Of a stretch of DNA of 64,000 nucleotides, positions 29,401 through 38,147 are shown piece by piece; the first letter of the stretch is position 1, and every line of letters starts with the position of its first letter. The stretch covers positions 2,814,520-2,878,519 of the forward strand of contig NZ_LDAS01000001.1 of NCBI RefSeq assembly GCF_001020565.1, given 5' to 3'. The DNA is from Maribacter thermophilus. GTDB lineage: Bacteria > Bacteroidota > Bacteroidia > Flavobacteriales > Flavobacteriaceae. The notes below the pieces were generated by a model that saw nothing but the letters and a program-made list of their open reading frames with translations, made no database searches and was not told the DNA's origin. A program made the translations under genes and the position numbers.

Positions 29401-29570
29401 TCTATAGGTTACCGGCATGGGGATGTTTTACGTTAGACGGCAAGAACCTTGAAAAAACAGGTGTTAGCCCCGACATTGTAGTACCCGAAAATTTCAAGGA
29501 CCGTTTAGATGGGAAAAAACCTCAGCTCGATGCCGCATTGCAAGAAATAATCCGTCAGCTGAAAAGGTAA
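26424..29570 (+). CDS. Tricorn-like S41 protease with N-terminal propeller
   Basis: A 1048-residue exported peptidase. After a signal peptide (SFKKLLIPFFVFLFNCINAQ) come TolB/WD40-type blades (about 30-560, for example SPDGKWLAFSATQFGNKDIY and SPDGKYLYMV). A Lys/Glu-rich linker follows, then a core domain, a PDZ domain (about 760-850, DGPADVAGKDIKKGDVLVAVNG) and a C-terminal S41 domain. The latter has LDLRYNTGG and INEQSLSDAEMTAAGF, whose Ser is the likely nucleophile. The order matches the archaeal Tricorn protease, but the signal peptide places it in the periplasm. I chose the ATG at 26424 because it puts the signal at the N-terminus. It faces away from the two giant propeller genes. Confidence 0.9.
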   Translation: MSFKKLLIPFFVFLFNCINAQESYFLMDPTVSPDAKTIVFSYDSDLWSVPATGGTAVRLTAMDGEESLPRISPDGKWLAFSATQFGNKDIYVMPLEGGTIQQLTFNDADDDMDSWSWDSKNIYFTSSRNNRYSGYEVSIEGGTPKRLFQNYFNTVANIAVHPKTEEIFFNESWEGKNFTHRKRYKGAYNPNVKSYNPATNEYKEYTTYNGKDLWATIDQNGSLYFVSDRANGEYNLYRLENGSKDQLTTFDSSIGRPQVSANGKMVVFGKDYQIYSYDVSNKTAKKVPIKITKNSTLTKTQDFKVQGNITNFSVSPDNKKLAFIARGELFVSDVKGKFVKHIITNPKERVLEVVWLKDNKTLLYNRTHNGYTNLFTIAGDGSSPEKQHTNDLRNNVNILLDPDLKKALYISGRDELRLLDLSNFKSEVLVKDEFWALYAPQPYFSPNGSHVVYNAIRNFESDVFVVRLSDKKITNLTNTGVTEGSPVWSPDGKYLYMVSNLTEPSYPYGLSESQIYQMPLGKYEDAFTYGKYEELFKEEEKEDKDKDTKNKKKEDKKPITIKINEDGIMERITAISPSFGRQTSPFVIQKDETMHVLYLSNHDEGKTKLWKTVIKPFEKNKIEKVLDDELYGYQLANAKDSYYLLSKGNIHTFDVENNKAEKIDIDFTFRRNLSEEFHQMFYEAWAGFEENFYDGDFHGEDWTALRKKYEQYLPYITSRNQLRRLFNDMLGELNTSHFGFSSSGDEEKVFYKTKTLATGILFSNDHPYTVEHIIADGPADVAGKDIKKGDVLVAVNGKKVDPSKNRESYFNEPSLDNEMQLDFKRNGKTISVNIHPISTNAQRNLLYDEWVDDNQEYVDTKSDKKIAYVHMKNMGRGELENFKREMVSETNQRDALILDLRYNTGGNVHNEVLQFLSQKPYLKWKYRDGDLAPQPNFAPAVKPIILLINEQSLSDAEMTAAGFKALKLGTIMGTETYRWIIFTSGKGLVDGSFYRLPAWGCFTLDGKNLEKTGVSPDIVVPENFKDRLDGKKPQLDAALQEIIRQLKR

Positions 29571-29607
29571 CAAAATACTTGCCAAATACCGAGCGGGAAG
29601 ATACTTC

Positions 29608-29654
29608 GCCAAGGTGCCAGCCTATGTTTTACGACATGGTGGTAGCACCTTGGC
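29608..29654. terminator. Inverted repeat between convergent genes, possible terminator
   Basis: GCCAAGGTGC (29608-29617) and GCACCTTGGC (29645-29654) form a perfect 10-bp stem; an inner ATGT/ACAT pair extends it within the 27-base loop. It lies between the converging Tricorn-like and lactonase genes, where a two-way terminator is expected, but no strong T run follows. Confidence 0.5.
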
Positions 29655-29699
29655 CTTTGAATGTATTTATTAAGAATAGAAACCGCTCCTCTTTGTTTC

Positions 29700-30803
29700 T
29701 TACTCCATAAACTCCAAACAAACAGGGCTGGGCAAGCTTGTCTCATGTAAATAGGTTAAGACACCTGTAATAGCATCCCTTTTAAAAACCGTGATATTAT
29801 CGCTCTTTTGATTGGCGACCAAAAGAAATTGACCACTAGGGTCTATGGTAAAATTACGTGGCCAATCTCCCCGTACATCTTCCCTGCCTACCAAGGTCAG
29901 TTTACCTGTTTCATCATCTACCTTAAAAATAACAATGGACTGTTCCCCTCTATTGGAACCATATAGGAACTTACCGTCCGGTGATAAGTGAATATCGGCA
30001 CAAAAACTTTCTCCCTTAAAATCATCGGCAAGTGTTGTTTTGGTTTCCAACATTTTATATTCTTTTCCCGTTTTCTCAAAAACGGTAATGGTAGAGTTTA
30101 ACTCGTTAATGACATATAAAAACCGTCTGTTTTGGCCAAAGGTAAAATGCCTAGGCCCAGCACCGTCGGGCAAATCCAAAGAGGTCTGCTCATGAGGGAT
30201 GAACTCCTTGCCATTGTAGGAATAACGTTTTACGGCATCTAAACCAAGATCGGCAATAAATAGTCCGTCGGGCGTAAATTCCGTTGAATGTGCATGTGAG
30301 GTTTTCAACGTATCCAGAATTTTAAGGTCTATAAATTGTGGGTCGGGCAATAGGGCTCCAGAATCGTTCAAAGCAAACAAAGAAACACTTCCACCGCTAT
30401 AACTCGAGACCGCCAACTGTTTACCATCATCCGATATGGCTATATGACAAGGATGCGCACCAACATTGGCCTTGGGGCCCTTCTCCTTTAACGTGCCATC
30501 CACAAGATCAAAAGCCATAACACCACCCGTGCCATCTTCAAACTTATCTGTTTCCATAACCGCATATAGCTTTTTTTTATCCGGTGAGAACTTTATATAA
30601 GAAGGATTGTTTAATGGTGCGGCCAATTCTTTCAGGGAGAGTTCCCCTGTACGGGAATTGAATTGAAAACGATAAATACCCTCACTATCACCTTGGGTAT
30701 ATGTACCCACATACAGTTCATTTAATTGCTGCTCTTCTTTCATACTACATCCTATAAATACCATTGTACAAACTATGGCCAAAGTGATTTTTAAAGACTT
30801 CAT
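29700..30803 (-). CDS. Lactonase-type seven-bladed propeller lipoprotein
   Basis: A 367-residue protein of the 6-phosphogluconolactonase/YbhE (lactonase, PF10282) family. It begins with a lipoprotein signal whose lipobox is VFIGC (Cys near 19), so it is anchored in the envelope rather than cytoplasmic. Seven blades follow with family phrases such as YVGTYTQGDSEGIYRF, VGAHPCHIAISDDGKQL, DGAGPRHFTFGQNRRFLYV and GDWPRNFTIDPSGQFLLVAN. Cytoplasmic relatives open 6-phosphogluconolactone; exported members in Bacteroidetes more likely act on other lactones or sugars. It is a single gene, convergent with the Tricorn-like gene. Confidence 0.87.
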   Translation of the reverse strand: MKSLKITLAIVCTMVFIGCSMKEEQQLNELYVGTYTQGDSEGIYRFQFNSRTGELSLKELAAPLNNPSYIKFSPDKKKLYAVMETDKFEDGTGGVMAFDLVDGTLKEKGPKANVGAHPCHIAISDDGKQLAVSSYSGGSVSLFALNDSGALLPDPQFIDLKILDTLKTSHAHSTEFTPDGLFIADLGLDAVKRYSYNGKEFIPHEQTSLDLPDGAGPRHFTFGQNRRFLYVINELNSTITVFEKTGKEYKMLETKTTLADDFKGESFCADIHLSPDGKFLYGSNRGEQSIVIFKVDDETGKLTLVGREDVRGDWPRNFTIDPSGQFLLVANQKSDNITVFKRDAITGVLTYLHETSLPSPVCLEFME

Positions 30804-30917
30804 CTATATAATTTAAAACTTAAAAATAACCACTTAGATCAACTTGATACAGAAATCAGCGAAGATTTTTCACATGTCGAAAAAAACTACAAAAGAAGGC
30901 CTTGTGGCAAAAGCACA

Positions 30918-32294
30918 TTACTCCAACGTGCTTTTGATTTCCATTCTTAAAAAATAACCGGTTACGATTGTTGCCAACACATCGGCAATAGGAAAAGCCG
31001 ACCACACCCCGAATTCACCCCAAAACCTTGGTAATATCAAAATTAAGGGTATAAAGAAAAATCCTTGCCTTGACAAGGTTAAAAGTAAAGCAGGAACTGC
31101 CTTACCGATTGCCTGAAAATATGCGGCCCCTATCAATTGCAACGCGATGATCGGCGTAGCCGCAAATACCCATCGCATAGCATTGGGAGCATTTTCCAAA
31201 ACAAAGGCATTGGTTTGTAAATCATGGGCCGACATACCCGGCTTGTCACTTAAAAACAATGAAGTTATTGCCTCAGGAAAAACCATAAGCCCAATAAATA
31301 CCACTGTTGCCAAAAGAGCCGCATATTTTATGGCCGTTGTTATGGATTCCTTGACCCTATCAAATTTTCTTGCCCCATAATTAAATCCGGCAATAGGTAA
31401 AAATGCTTGGGTAATTCCAAAAACGGGAAACAATGAGAACATCAACATTCGGCCTACAATGGCATACACCGCCACCATTGCCTCACCTCCCAGACCAAAA
31501 AGAATATTGTTCATTAAAAGGTATATAATACTTACCACCGCCTGTCTTGCCAGGGTAACAAAACCCAAAGAGCCGATCTCCTTTACCACTGGAGCATTTA
31601 ACAATAAATGCCTGGCCTTAAATTTTATTTCCGATTTTGGGGAGGCAAAGAAGTACAAAACATAGGCAAAACACAGTATATTGCTAATGGTGGTTGCCCA
31701 TGCCGCTCCTTCCATGCCCAAATCGAGCTTATAAATAAAAACATAATCCATTAAAAGGTTTCCTATAGAAGGTATGATCATGGCGATCATAGCAAATTTA
31801 GGCTTCCCTTCTGCCCTAATAACAGTGTTTCCCATCATACAAAGCGCCAAGAAAGGCACTCCGAACAAAACAATGGTATAATATATTTTTGCCGGTTCAT
31901 AAATGGCTCCCTTTCCCCCAAAAGCCGGAATAATGGACTCAACATATGTGAATCCGGCGATGACCATGCTAATGGTAATGATCAAGGTAAGGGTAATCTG
32001 GTTTCCAAAAGTAATATATGCCTTCTCCCTATCGTTACTTCCCAAGGCCCTAGAAATAATACTGGCACCGCCTACACCGATGGACATCCCCAAAGCACTT
32101 ATAAAAAACGAAACGGGCAATACCACATTAATAGCGGCTATGGCAATAGAACCTATCCAATTGCCCACGAAAATAGAATCGACCAATACATTTAAGGACA
32201 TTACCAAAATACCAATACTTGCCGGTACGGCCTGACTGATCAAAAGTCTACCGATAGGTTGTGTTCCAAGTTGTTCCGCTGAGACTTTTGACAT
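30918..32294 (-). CDS. MATE family efflux transporter
   Basis: A 458-residue integral membrane protein with twelve helices in two halves, the usual length for the multidrug and toxic compound extrusion family. The N-terminal PIGRLLISQAVPASIGILVMSLNVLVDSIF segment, the ALGMSIGVGGASIISRALG loop and the second-half PVFGITQAFLPIAGFNYGARKFDRV signature are characteristic. It exports organic cations or drugs using Na+ or H+; specificity cannot be predicted. It is monocistronic, with about 230 bases of apparently non-coding DNA on its 5' side before ferrochelatase. Confidence 0.9.
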   Translation of the reverse strand: MSKVSAEQLGTQPIGRLLISQAVPASIGILVMSLNVLVDSIFVGNWIGSIAIAAINVVLPVSFFISALGMSIGVGGASIISRALGSNDREKAYITFGNQITLTLIITISMVIAGFTYVESIIPAFGGKGAIYEPAKIYYTIVLFGVPFLALCMMGNTVIRAEGKPKFAMIAMIIPSIGNLLMDYVFIYKLDLGMEGAAWATTISNILCFAYVLYFFASPKSEIKFKARHLLLNAPVVKEIGSLGFVTLARQAVVSIIYLLMNNILFGLGGEAMVAVYAIVGRMLMFSLFPVFGITQAFLPIAGFNYGARKFDRVKESITTAIKYAALLATVVFIGLMVFPEAITSLFLSDKPGMSAHDLQTNAFVLENAPNAMRWVFAATPIIALQLIGAAYFQAIGKAVPALLLTLSRQGFFFIPLILILPRFWGEFGVWSAFPIADVLATIVTGYFLRMEIKSTLE

Positions 32295-32524
32295 TATAGC
32301 ATTATATCGAAAAGGCCTTGGTTATCACCTTGCCCTATTTTGGATAATCTTTTATTTGACCTACTAATAGCGGCGACAAAACTAACAATATGTTCCCAAG
32401 ACCGTTTGTAGAATTTTGTTATTTTTTTGTTGTCTTTCCTATATTTTATTAACAGTTTCACCGGCACACCATGTATTAATGAGCATAGCCGCCTAAAAAT
32501 CAAAAAACTGTATAAAAAAAAGAA

Positions 32525-33556
32525 TTACTTGGGCAGCACCCCACTTTTTTCCCAATTGTTTACCCAAGATGCCATCACATTTACCCAACTATCGCTATCG
32601 TTTAAGCAAGGTATATGCTTATAATCCTCTCCACCGGCCTCTTGAAACTGGTGTTTACCCTCCATTGCTATTTCCTCCAAGGTTTCTAGACAATCAGACA
32701 CAAAGGCAGGGGTTATTACCGCTAGTTTTTTCTTGCCTTCTTTTGGAAAACGTTCAAACTCAAAGTCGGTATAAGGCTTCAACCATGGGTCGTTGGGCAG
32801 CCTTGACTGAAATGAGACACTTACCTTATCGTTTGGAAGTTTCAGGTAAGACCTTACCAGCTCTGTCATCTTATAACATTGATGCCTATAACAGGTATGA
32901 TGGGCCACAGAATTCGTGGAACAACAAGAACCGTCTATCTTACAATGAAATTTGGTAGGGTCCGATTTTCGGATATGTCTTTCGGGAATACCGTGATAGG
33001 AAAACAACACATGGTCGTAATCAAAATCGTTCAACTCTGCCGCTATAGATTCTGAAAGTACCCTGATAAAATCTTCATTGTCATAAAAAGCGGGCAACGT
33101 TGTTATGTTCATCTCTGGAAAATGGGCCTCTTTTTCTTCCATGGTCTTTACCACCACCGTTTCATAGGAAGACATGGCATAATGAGGATACAAGGGTACC
33201 AAAAGTACTTCATCCACCCCTTTGTCCTTTAACTCCTGTAAGGCATTTTTAATGGTCATACTACCGTAACGCATACCCAAAGCCACCGGCATTTGCGTTT
33301 GTTTGCGCAACTTTTCTGTAAATCTTTCAGAAAGTACTATCAAAGGAGAACCCTCTTTCCACCATATTTTGGCGTATGCCTCGGCAGATTTTTTGGGTCT
33401 AGTCTGAAGAATAATACCCCTTACAATAATGTTTCGCAACCATTTAGGAGTATCTATCACCCGTTCATCCATTAAAAACTCGTCCAAATAAGGTTTTACA
33501 TCTTTTGCTGTAGGACTATCTGGGGATCCTAAATTGACCAATAAAACTCCTTTCAT
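32525..33556 (-). CDS. hemH: Ferrochelatase
   Basis: A 343-residue ferrochelatase that inserts ferrous iron into protoporphyrin IX to make protoheme. Key motifs are VNLGSPDSP at the N-terminus, the catalytic His in FSYHGIPERHI and SFQSRLPNDPWLKPYTD. A cysteine-rich stretch (CKIDGSCCSTNSVAHHTC) between them is the kind seen in some bacterial enzymes and may bind an iron-sulfur cluster; this is inference. The start is the ATG at 33556 (MKGVLLVNLGSP), the standard N-terminus; longer versions would begin in non-coding DNA. The gene is divergent from the MscS channel and separate from the main heme cluster about 3.3 kb to the right. Confidence 0.95.
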   Translation of the reverse strand: MKGVLLVNLGSPDSPTAKDVKPYLDEFLMDERVIDTPKWLRNIIVRGIILQTRPKKSAEAYAKIWWKEGSPLIVLSERFTEKLRKQTQMPVALGMRYGSMTIKNALQELKDKGVDEVLLVPLYPHYAMSSYETVVVKTMEEKEAHFPEMNITTLPAFYDNEDFIRVLSESIAAELNDFDYDHVLFSYHGIPERHIRKSDPTKFHCKIDGSCCSTNSVAHHTCYRHQCYKMTELVRSYLKLPNDKVSVSFQSRLPNDPWLKPYTDFEFERFPKEGKKKLAVITPAFVSDCLETLEEIAMEGKHQFQEAGGEDYKHIPCLNDSDSWVNVMASWVNNWEKSGVLPK

Positions 33557-33579
33557 GATTTTCTTGTTGGGTTCGAATG

Positions 33580-33587
33580 CAAAAATA
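33580..33587 (-). promoter_or_regulatory. Candidate -7 element for hemH
   Basis: On the minus strand this reads TATTTTTG (TAnnTTTG), 23 bases before the hemH ATG. No -33 TTG at normal spacing was found, so confidence is limited. Confidence 0.35.
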
Positions 33588-33718
33588 ACACTTGATAATC
33601 GATGATATTTTAATTTTGGGCAATAGTTTTCTATTCTACCATAAAGCCTATCGATATCTTTACCATTTGTTTTATGCAACACATAATTTTTTAGTATGTT
33701 GTACCAAACTAAAAATCT

Positions 33719-34792
33719 ATGGAGACCATCTTTCAAGACATCCCCAATGAATCCATTATATACCTGAGCCTATCTTTGGGCGTATTTCTGATTGTATATT
33801 GGGCAGTACTCTTTACATTGAGCAAGCTTGGTCGAAATCCGAAATATTTGTTGCCCAAAGGGGTAATGAAAAAAATAGCCCTTCCCCTTTTCCTGATTTT
33901 TTTGTCCATTATCATCAGAATGGCCTCGTTACGACAACTCTTGGGGTTAGAGAATGAAGCATATTGGTTTAAAAAGACAAGTACCTTGCTCTTCATATTT
34001 GCCATGACCTGGCTTATTATAGGAATCCTCAAAATTATTAAACAGCTGATCATTCGCAATTATGACGTACATACGACCAACAACCTTAAGGCCCGTAAAA
34101 TATACACCCAATTCAACATTCTAGAGCGTATTGTTATATTTATCGTAGTCATTTTGGCCATGGGCCTTGCCCTTATGAGTTTTGACGAAATTCGCGAAAT
34201 AGGGGTAAGTATATTTGCTTCTGCAGGAGTAGCAGGTATCATCATAGGTTTTTCGGCCCAAAAATTAATAGGCACCGTATTGGCAGGCATTCAAATTGCC
34301 ATTGCCCAACCTATTAAAATAGATGATGTGGTCATCGTGGAAGGAGAATGGGGTCGCATCGAGGAAATAACCTTGACCTATGTAGTTGTTAAAATTTGGG
34401 ACAAACGTAGATTGATCGTACCCACCACTTACTTTATTGAAAAACCTTTTCAAAACTGGACGAAAACCTCGGCGGATATCTTGGGAACGGTATTCTTATA
34501 TACCGACTACAACATACCTTTTGATGCCATTCGAAACGAACTAACGCGCATTTTAAAGAACACGGACCTATGGGACAAACAGGTAAATGTGCTACAAGTA
34601 ACGGACAGCAAACCGAACTGTGTGGAAATAAGAGCCCTTATGAGCGCCAAAGATTCTTCTACGGCATGGGATTTGCGTGTATTGGTCAGAGAAAAACTAA
34701 TCACTTTCTTACAGCAAAACTACCCTGATAGTATTGTACATAATAGAATATTGCTCAACAATATGGGCGAAACACCCCAGCCTAAAAACTAA
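33719..34792 (+). CDS. MscS family mechanosensitive channel
   Basis: A 357-residue small-conductance mechanosensitive channel. Five hydrophobic segments are visible (about 15-37, 54-72, 84-108, 138-158 and the pore helix 165-195). The pore helix has the small-residue pattern FASAGVAGIIIGFSAQKLIGTVLAGI. The cytoplasmic beta domain follows with VIVEGEWGRIEEITLTYVVVKIWDKRRLIVP and the conserved PFQNW. It protects against osmotic downshock by opening under membrane tension. The gene begins 162 bases from hemH (divergent) and is followed at 5 bases by the DUF1460 gene, suggesting an envelope-related operon. Confidence 0.92.
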   Translation: METIFQDIPNESIIYLSLSLGVFLIVYWAVLFTLSKLGRNPKYLLPKGVMKKIALPLFLIFLSIIIRMASLRQLLGLENEAYWFKKTSTLLFIFAMTWLIIGILKIIKQLIIRNYDVHTTNNLKARKIYTQFNILERIVIFIVVILAMGLALMSFDEIREIGVSIFASAGVAGIIIGFSAQKLIGTVLAGIQIAIAQPIKIDDVVIVEGEWGRIEEITLTYVVVKIWDKRRLIVPTTYFIEKPFQNWTKTSADILGTVFLYTDYNIPFDAIRNELTRILKNTDLWDKQVNVLQVTDSKPNCVEIRALMSAKDSSTAWDLRVLVREKLITFLQQNYPDSIVHNRILLNNMGETPQPKN

Positions 34793-34797
34793 CATTC

Positions 34798-35640
34798 ATG
34801 AAAAAATATCTTCTATTTGGCCTTCTAACCATCACTTTAACTTTTTTACAGGCCCAGAACCTAACCTGTTCTCCAATGAACAGAGAGGCCGTTGATGCCA
34901 AGTTAAAGCAAATACCAACTTTGCTACAACCAGATTTTGGAGCAACAATGGTAGCCATTGGAAAAACATTTATAAAAACACCCTATGTTGCCAAAACACT
35001 GGAAATAGGCGATAGAGAAACCTTGGTGGTAAACCTACAAGGGCTGGACTGCACCACGTTTGTAGAAAATGTATTGGCTTTTAGCCTAATGGCCAGAAAC
35101 AAACAGGACAGTTTTAAAGACTTTACTGAAAATTTAGAAACCGTTCGGTATAAAGACGGAAAACTAAATGGCTATGCCTCTCGTCTACACTATTTTACCG
35201 AATGGATCGCCAACAATGAGGCCAAAGGCCTTGTAAAGGACATTACCAGTGAAATTGGAGGAGAAGAGATTTCTAAGGACATTAATTTTATGAGTACCCA
35301 CAGAGACCTATATCCTTTTTTAAAGGATGATGTAAATTATGAAAAGATAAAAGCCTCCGAACGTTTTTTGAACAACCGGCCTATATGTGTTTTGGCACAA
35401 GATAAGATTACCGAGAACGAGCACTTGATACGATCGGGTGATATTATTGCCTTGGCGACCTCCATTAATGGTTTGGACGTAACCCATACCGGCATTGCCA
35501 CCCTGGAAGCCGATGGTAGAATACATTTGCTACATGCATCAACAGGATCTATGGAAGTGGAGGTTTCCACAAAACCCCTTGCAGAATATCTTAAAAACAT
35601 CAAAAAGAATACGGGAATCATAGTAGCTCGCCCCAATTAA
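34798..35640 (+). CDS. DUF1460 amidase-like exported protein
   Basis: A 280-residue exported protein of the DUF1460 (N-acetylmuramoyl-L-alanine amidase-like, PF07313) family. The signal peptide is MKKYLLFGLLTITLTFLQAQ. The NlpC/P60-like catalytic Cys is in QGLDCTTFVENVLAF (about residue 83) and the His is probably in GLDVTHTGIATLE (about 228). The central part has the typical family segment YFTEWIANNEAKG. Likely activity is cleavage of cell-wall peptides. It starts 5 bases after the MscS gene; coupling of a channel with a wall hydrolase fits an osmotic or envelope role, but that is inference. Confidence 0.87.
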   Translation: MKKYLLFGLLTITLTFLQAQNLTCSPMNREAVDAKLKQIPTLLQPDFGATMVAIGKTFIKTPYVAKTLEIGDRETLVVNLQGLDCTTFVENVLAFSLMARNKQDSFKDFTENLETVRYKDGKLNGYASRLHYFTEWIANNEAKGLVKDITSEIGGEEISKDINFMSTHRDLYPFLKDDVNYEKIKASERFLNNRPICVLAQDKITENEHLIRSGDIIALATSINGLDVTHTGIATLEADGRIHLLHASTGSMEVEVSTKPLAEYLKNIKKNTGIIVARPN

Positions 35641-35805
35641 GAGAAAAAAGAGTTTACCGACCCACCGGTCTATTTTATAAATACCCAATACGTGATAAAT
35701 CTATAAACACCCTCGTAGAACCGTATTTTTTTATCGCTGAAATGAAGTTTTATATCAATTTAAGACACCTATAAAAATACCCAACAGACTACTTGGTCTA
35801 AATTT

Positions 35806-36696
35806 TTAGCCGCTCGCCAAAGCCATCACGTATTTTTTGGGCGTAGTTCCGTACTTTTTTTTGAACGCGGCTATAAAATGACTCGAGGTACTATACCCAA
35901 TTTTTAAGCCGATTTCATTAACGTTGTACTGCCCAGATTCCAACAGTCTTCTGGCATATTCCATTTTATAATCAAAGAGAAAACTGTACACCGAATCCCC
36001 ATAAATCTGCTTAAAGCCCTCTTTCAGCCTTTTTAAACTGAGGCCTATCTCTTTTGATAGTTCTGCCAACGAAGGTGGCTCGGCCATATTCGCTATAATT
36101 ATTTCTTTCGCCTTTCGTATTCTTTTCACGTTGTCCTCATCTACCAAGAAAGGGCATTGCTCCACATCGGTATCGGTATTTTTGTTAAAGTAAAGGGCAA
36201 TAAGCTCATACACTTTTCCTTTAACGTACAATTTTTTAATGGTAGCATTTAGGTTGTAGTTAATAATCTGGCTCAGCACTACAGCGATGGCGGGCGATAC
36301 CGGTTCTTGTGCGTAATATTTCTTTTCTTGGTTTTCACTGCTCAAAAAGGGAATATAGCTGGCCTCATCGGAAAATAACGAATGAAATTTACGTATGCTC
36401 ATCACAACCGAAACCATCCATGAATTTGGGGACAACATCAGATTCAACGGTAAATCCAATTGTGTGTTATAAAGCAACAACGAGTTCTCTTCAGAGACTT
36501 CCAAAGCATAATTACCATCGTTGAACACAAATTTACCCCCTCCCTTAAGGCAAAAATGAAACTGTATATACGTTCGGTTAATTTCACGTATAACCTTATT
36601 GACTTCAGCAGTATTGTTCTGAATCTTAAGAACATAAAAACCGTCATCGATCAATATTTCCTCAAAAGAACCTTTGGCGACATTTTTACCCATCAT
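35806..36696 (-). CDS. AraC family transcriptional regulator, PchR-like
   Basis: A 296-residue regulator. The N-terminal ligand domain (about 1-180) resembles that of iron/siderophore-responsive AraC proteins of the PchR type (INRTYIQFHFCLKGGGKF, LSPNSWMVSVVMSIRKFHSLF). The C-terminal 100 residues carry two helix-turn-helix motifs (LAELSKEIGLSLKRLKEGFKQ and VNEIGLKIGYSTSSHFIAAF, ending FKKKYGTTPKKY). It is divergent from hemA with a 194-base gap holding a near-perfect 17-bp direct repeat. Regulation of heme genes in response to iron or heme is a reasonable inference from location and family, not demonstrated. Confidence 0.9.
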   Translation of the reverse strand: MMGKNVAKGSFEEILIDDGFYVLKIQNNTAEVNKVIREINRTYIQFHFCLKGGGKFVFNDGNYALEVSEENSLLLYNTQLDLPLNLMLSPNSWMVSVVMSIRKFHSLFSDEASYIPFLSSENQEKKYYAQEPVSPAIAVVLSQIINYNLNATIKKLYVKGKVYELIALYFNKNTDTDVEQCPFLVDEDNVKRIRKAKEIIIANMAEPPSLAELSKEIGLSLKRLKEGFKQIYGDSVYSFLFDYKMEYARRLLESGQYNVNEIGLKIGYSTSSHFIAAFKKKYGTTPKKYVMALASG

Positions 36697-36792
36697 AAAA
36701 TGAATCTATAAATTAATTCTATTTAGAATCCTTCTAAATAATGACGTCTAAATTTTTCTTAAACATAGTAAAATTAAGGGATTTCAACGGAA

Positions 36793-36881
36793 ATGCCTCT
36801 ATTTTGGTCGAAAATCACTTTAATCGATGCTTATAGTTCCTCTAGCGTTATTTTTATTGATTTGATGCCTCTATTTTTGTC
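36793..36881 (+). promoter_or_regulatory. Direct repeat pair and -7 element upstream of hemA
   Basis: ATGCCTCTATTTTGGTC (36793-36809) recurs as ATGCCTCTATTTTTGTC (36865-36881), 16 of 17 identical, with starts 72 bases apart. The second copy contains TATTTTTG (36872-36879), a good -7 element 11 bases before the hemA ATG. The first copy has a one-base-shorter TATTTTG. They could be tandem promoters or two sites for one regulator, for which the divergent AraC protein is the obvious candidate. Confidence 0.5.
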
Positions 36882-36890
36882 ATCGCATCT

Positions 36891-38147
36891 ATGAAAAATT
36901 ATCACATTTCAAAACATAGCTCGTTTTATACCATAGGTTTAAGCTACAAAAAGGCCGATGCCGAAGTGCGTGGTAAATTCAGTTTGGACGAAATTGCCAT
37001 GACCGAGTTATTGAAAAAGGCCCAACAGCAAGGTATAGATGGGCTTTTGGCGACCTCTACCTGTAATAGAACAGAACTACATGGTTTTGCCCAACACCCA
37101 TTTCAACTTATAAAGTTGCTTTGCGACTATTCTAACGGTAGCGTAGAAGAGTTTCAAGAAGTAGCTTATGTGTACAAGAACAACGAGGCCATCACCCACT
37201 TGTTCCGCGTAGGAACCGGCTTGGACAGTCAAATCTTGGGAGATTTTGAAATCATTAGTCAATTAAAACAAAGTTTTGGCCGATCAAAGAAATTAGGAAT
37301 TGCGAATCCGTTTCTTGAACGCCTTGTAAATTCTGTCATACAAGCCAGTAAACGTATAAAAAACGAAACAGAAATATCTTCTGGTGCCACATCAGTATCC
37401 TTTGCCTCCGTACAGTACATTCTAAACAATGTATCGGATGTGACCAACAAGAACATTTTACTGTTCGGCACAGGTAAAATAGGCAGAAACACTTGTGAAA
37501 ACCTTATAAAACACACCAAAAACCCCAATATCACCCTTATTAACAGAACCAAGGAGAAAGCGGATAAAATTGGAGGCAAATTTAACCTTACGGTAAGGGA
37601 TTATGGGGACCTACAAGCCGAAATACGCAAAACGGATGTACTGGTAGTCGCTACCGGGGCACAAAAGCCCACCATTTGCAAAGAACTTATCTATACCAAA
37701 AATCCATTGTTGATCTTAGACCTATCGGTACCCAAAAACGTGGATGACAACGTACTGGAATTAGAAAATGTATCATTGGTTCACCTTGACCAACTATCCC
37801 AGATTACCGACGAAACACTCGAAAAGAGAAAATTGTTTGTTCCACAGGCGGAGCAAATCATAGAGGAGGTTAAAAATGACTTCACCCAATGGCTCGAAAC
37901 ACGAAAGTTTGCCCCTGTGATCAAGGCTTTAAAAATGAAGTTAAAGACCATGAAAGAGGAAGAGCTCGATTATCAATCCAAAAAAGTGGCCAATTTTGAT
38001 ACCGAGCACGCAGATATTATTTCTAATCGTATCATTCAAAAAATTACCAAGCAGTTCGCAAATCATTTAAAGGACGAGACCATCGATTCCGACTCTAGTC
38101 TTGAGCTTATTCAAAAAGTATTTCAATTAGAACTAGAAACTAAATGA
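36891..38147 (+). CDS. hemA: Glutamyl-tRNA reductase
   Basis: A 418-residue enzyme that reduces glutamyl-tRNA to glutamate-1-semialdehyde, the first committed step of C5 heme synthesis. The catalytic Cys is in LLATSTCNRTELHGF (about residue 58). The NADPH-binding motif is LLFGTGKIGRNTCENL (about 190-205). The C-terminal helical dimerisation region (about 310-418) contains the usual EEVKNDFTQWLETRKFAPVI stretch. The stop overlaps the hemC start by 4 bases, so hemA, hemC/D and hemE form one operon. HemL, the next enzyme, is not encoded in this window. Confidence 0.96.
   Translation: MKNYHISKHSSFYTIGLSYKKADAEVRGKFSLDEIAMTELLKKAQQQGIDGLLATSTCNRTELHGFAQHPFQLIKLLCDYSNGSVEEFQEVAYVYKNNEAITHLFRVGTGLDSQILGDFEIISQLKQSFGRSKKLGIANPFLERLVNSVIQASKRIKNETEISSGATSVSFASVQYILNNVSDVTNKNILLFGTGKIGRNTCENLIKHTKNPNITLINRTKEKADKIGGKFNLTVRDYGDLQAEIRKTDVLVVATGAQKPTICKELIYTKNPLLILDLSVPKNVDDNVLELENVSLVHLDQLSQITDETLEKRKLFVPQAEQIIEEVKNDFTQWLETRKFAPVIKALKMKLKTMKEEELDYQSKKVANFDTEHADIISNRIIQKITKQFANHLKDETIDSDSSLELIQKVFQLELETK

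Noticed and set aside
33557..33736. 60-codon N-terminal extension of ferrochelatase
   Set aside because: The family starts at MKGVLLVNLGSP; the extension lies in the divergent promoter region and overlaps the MscS start.
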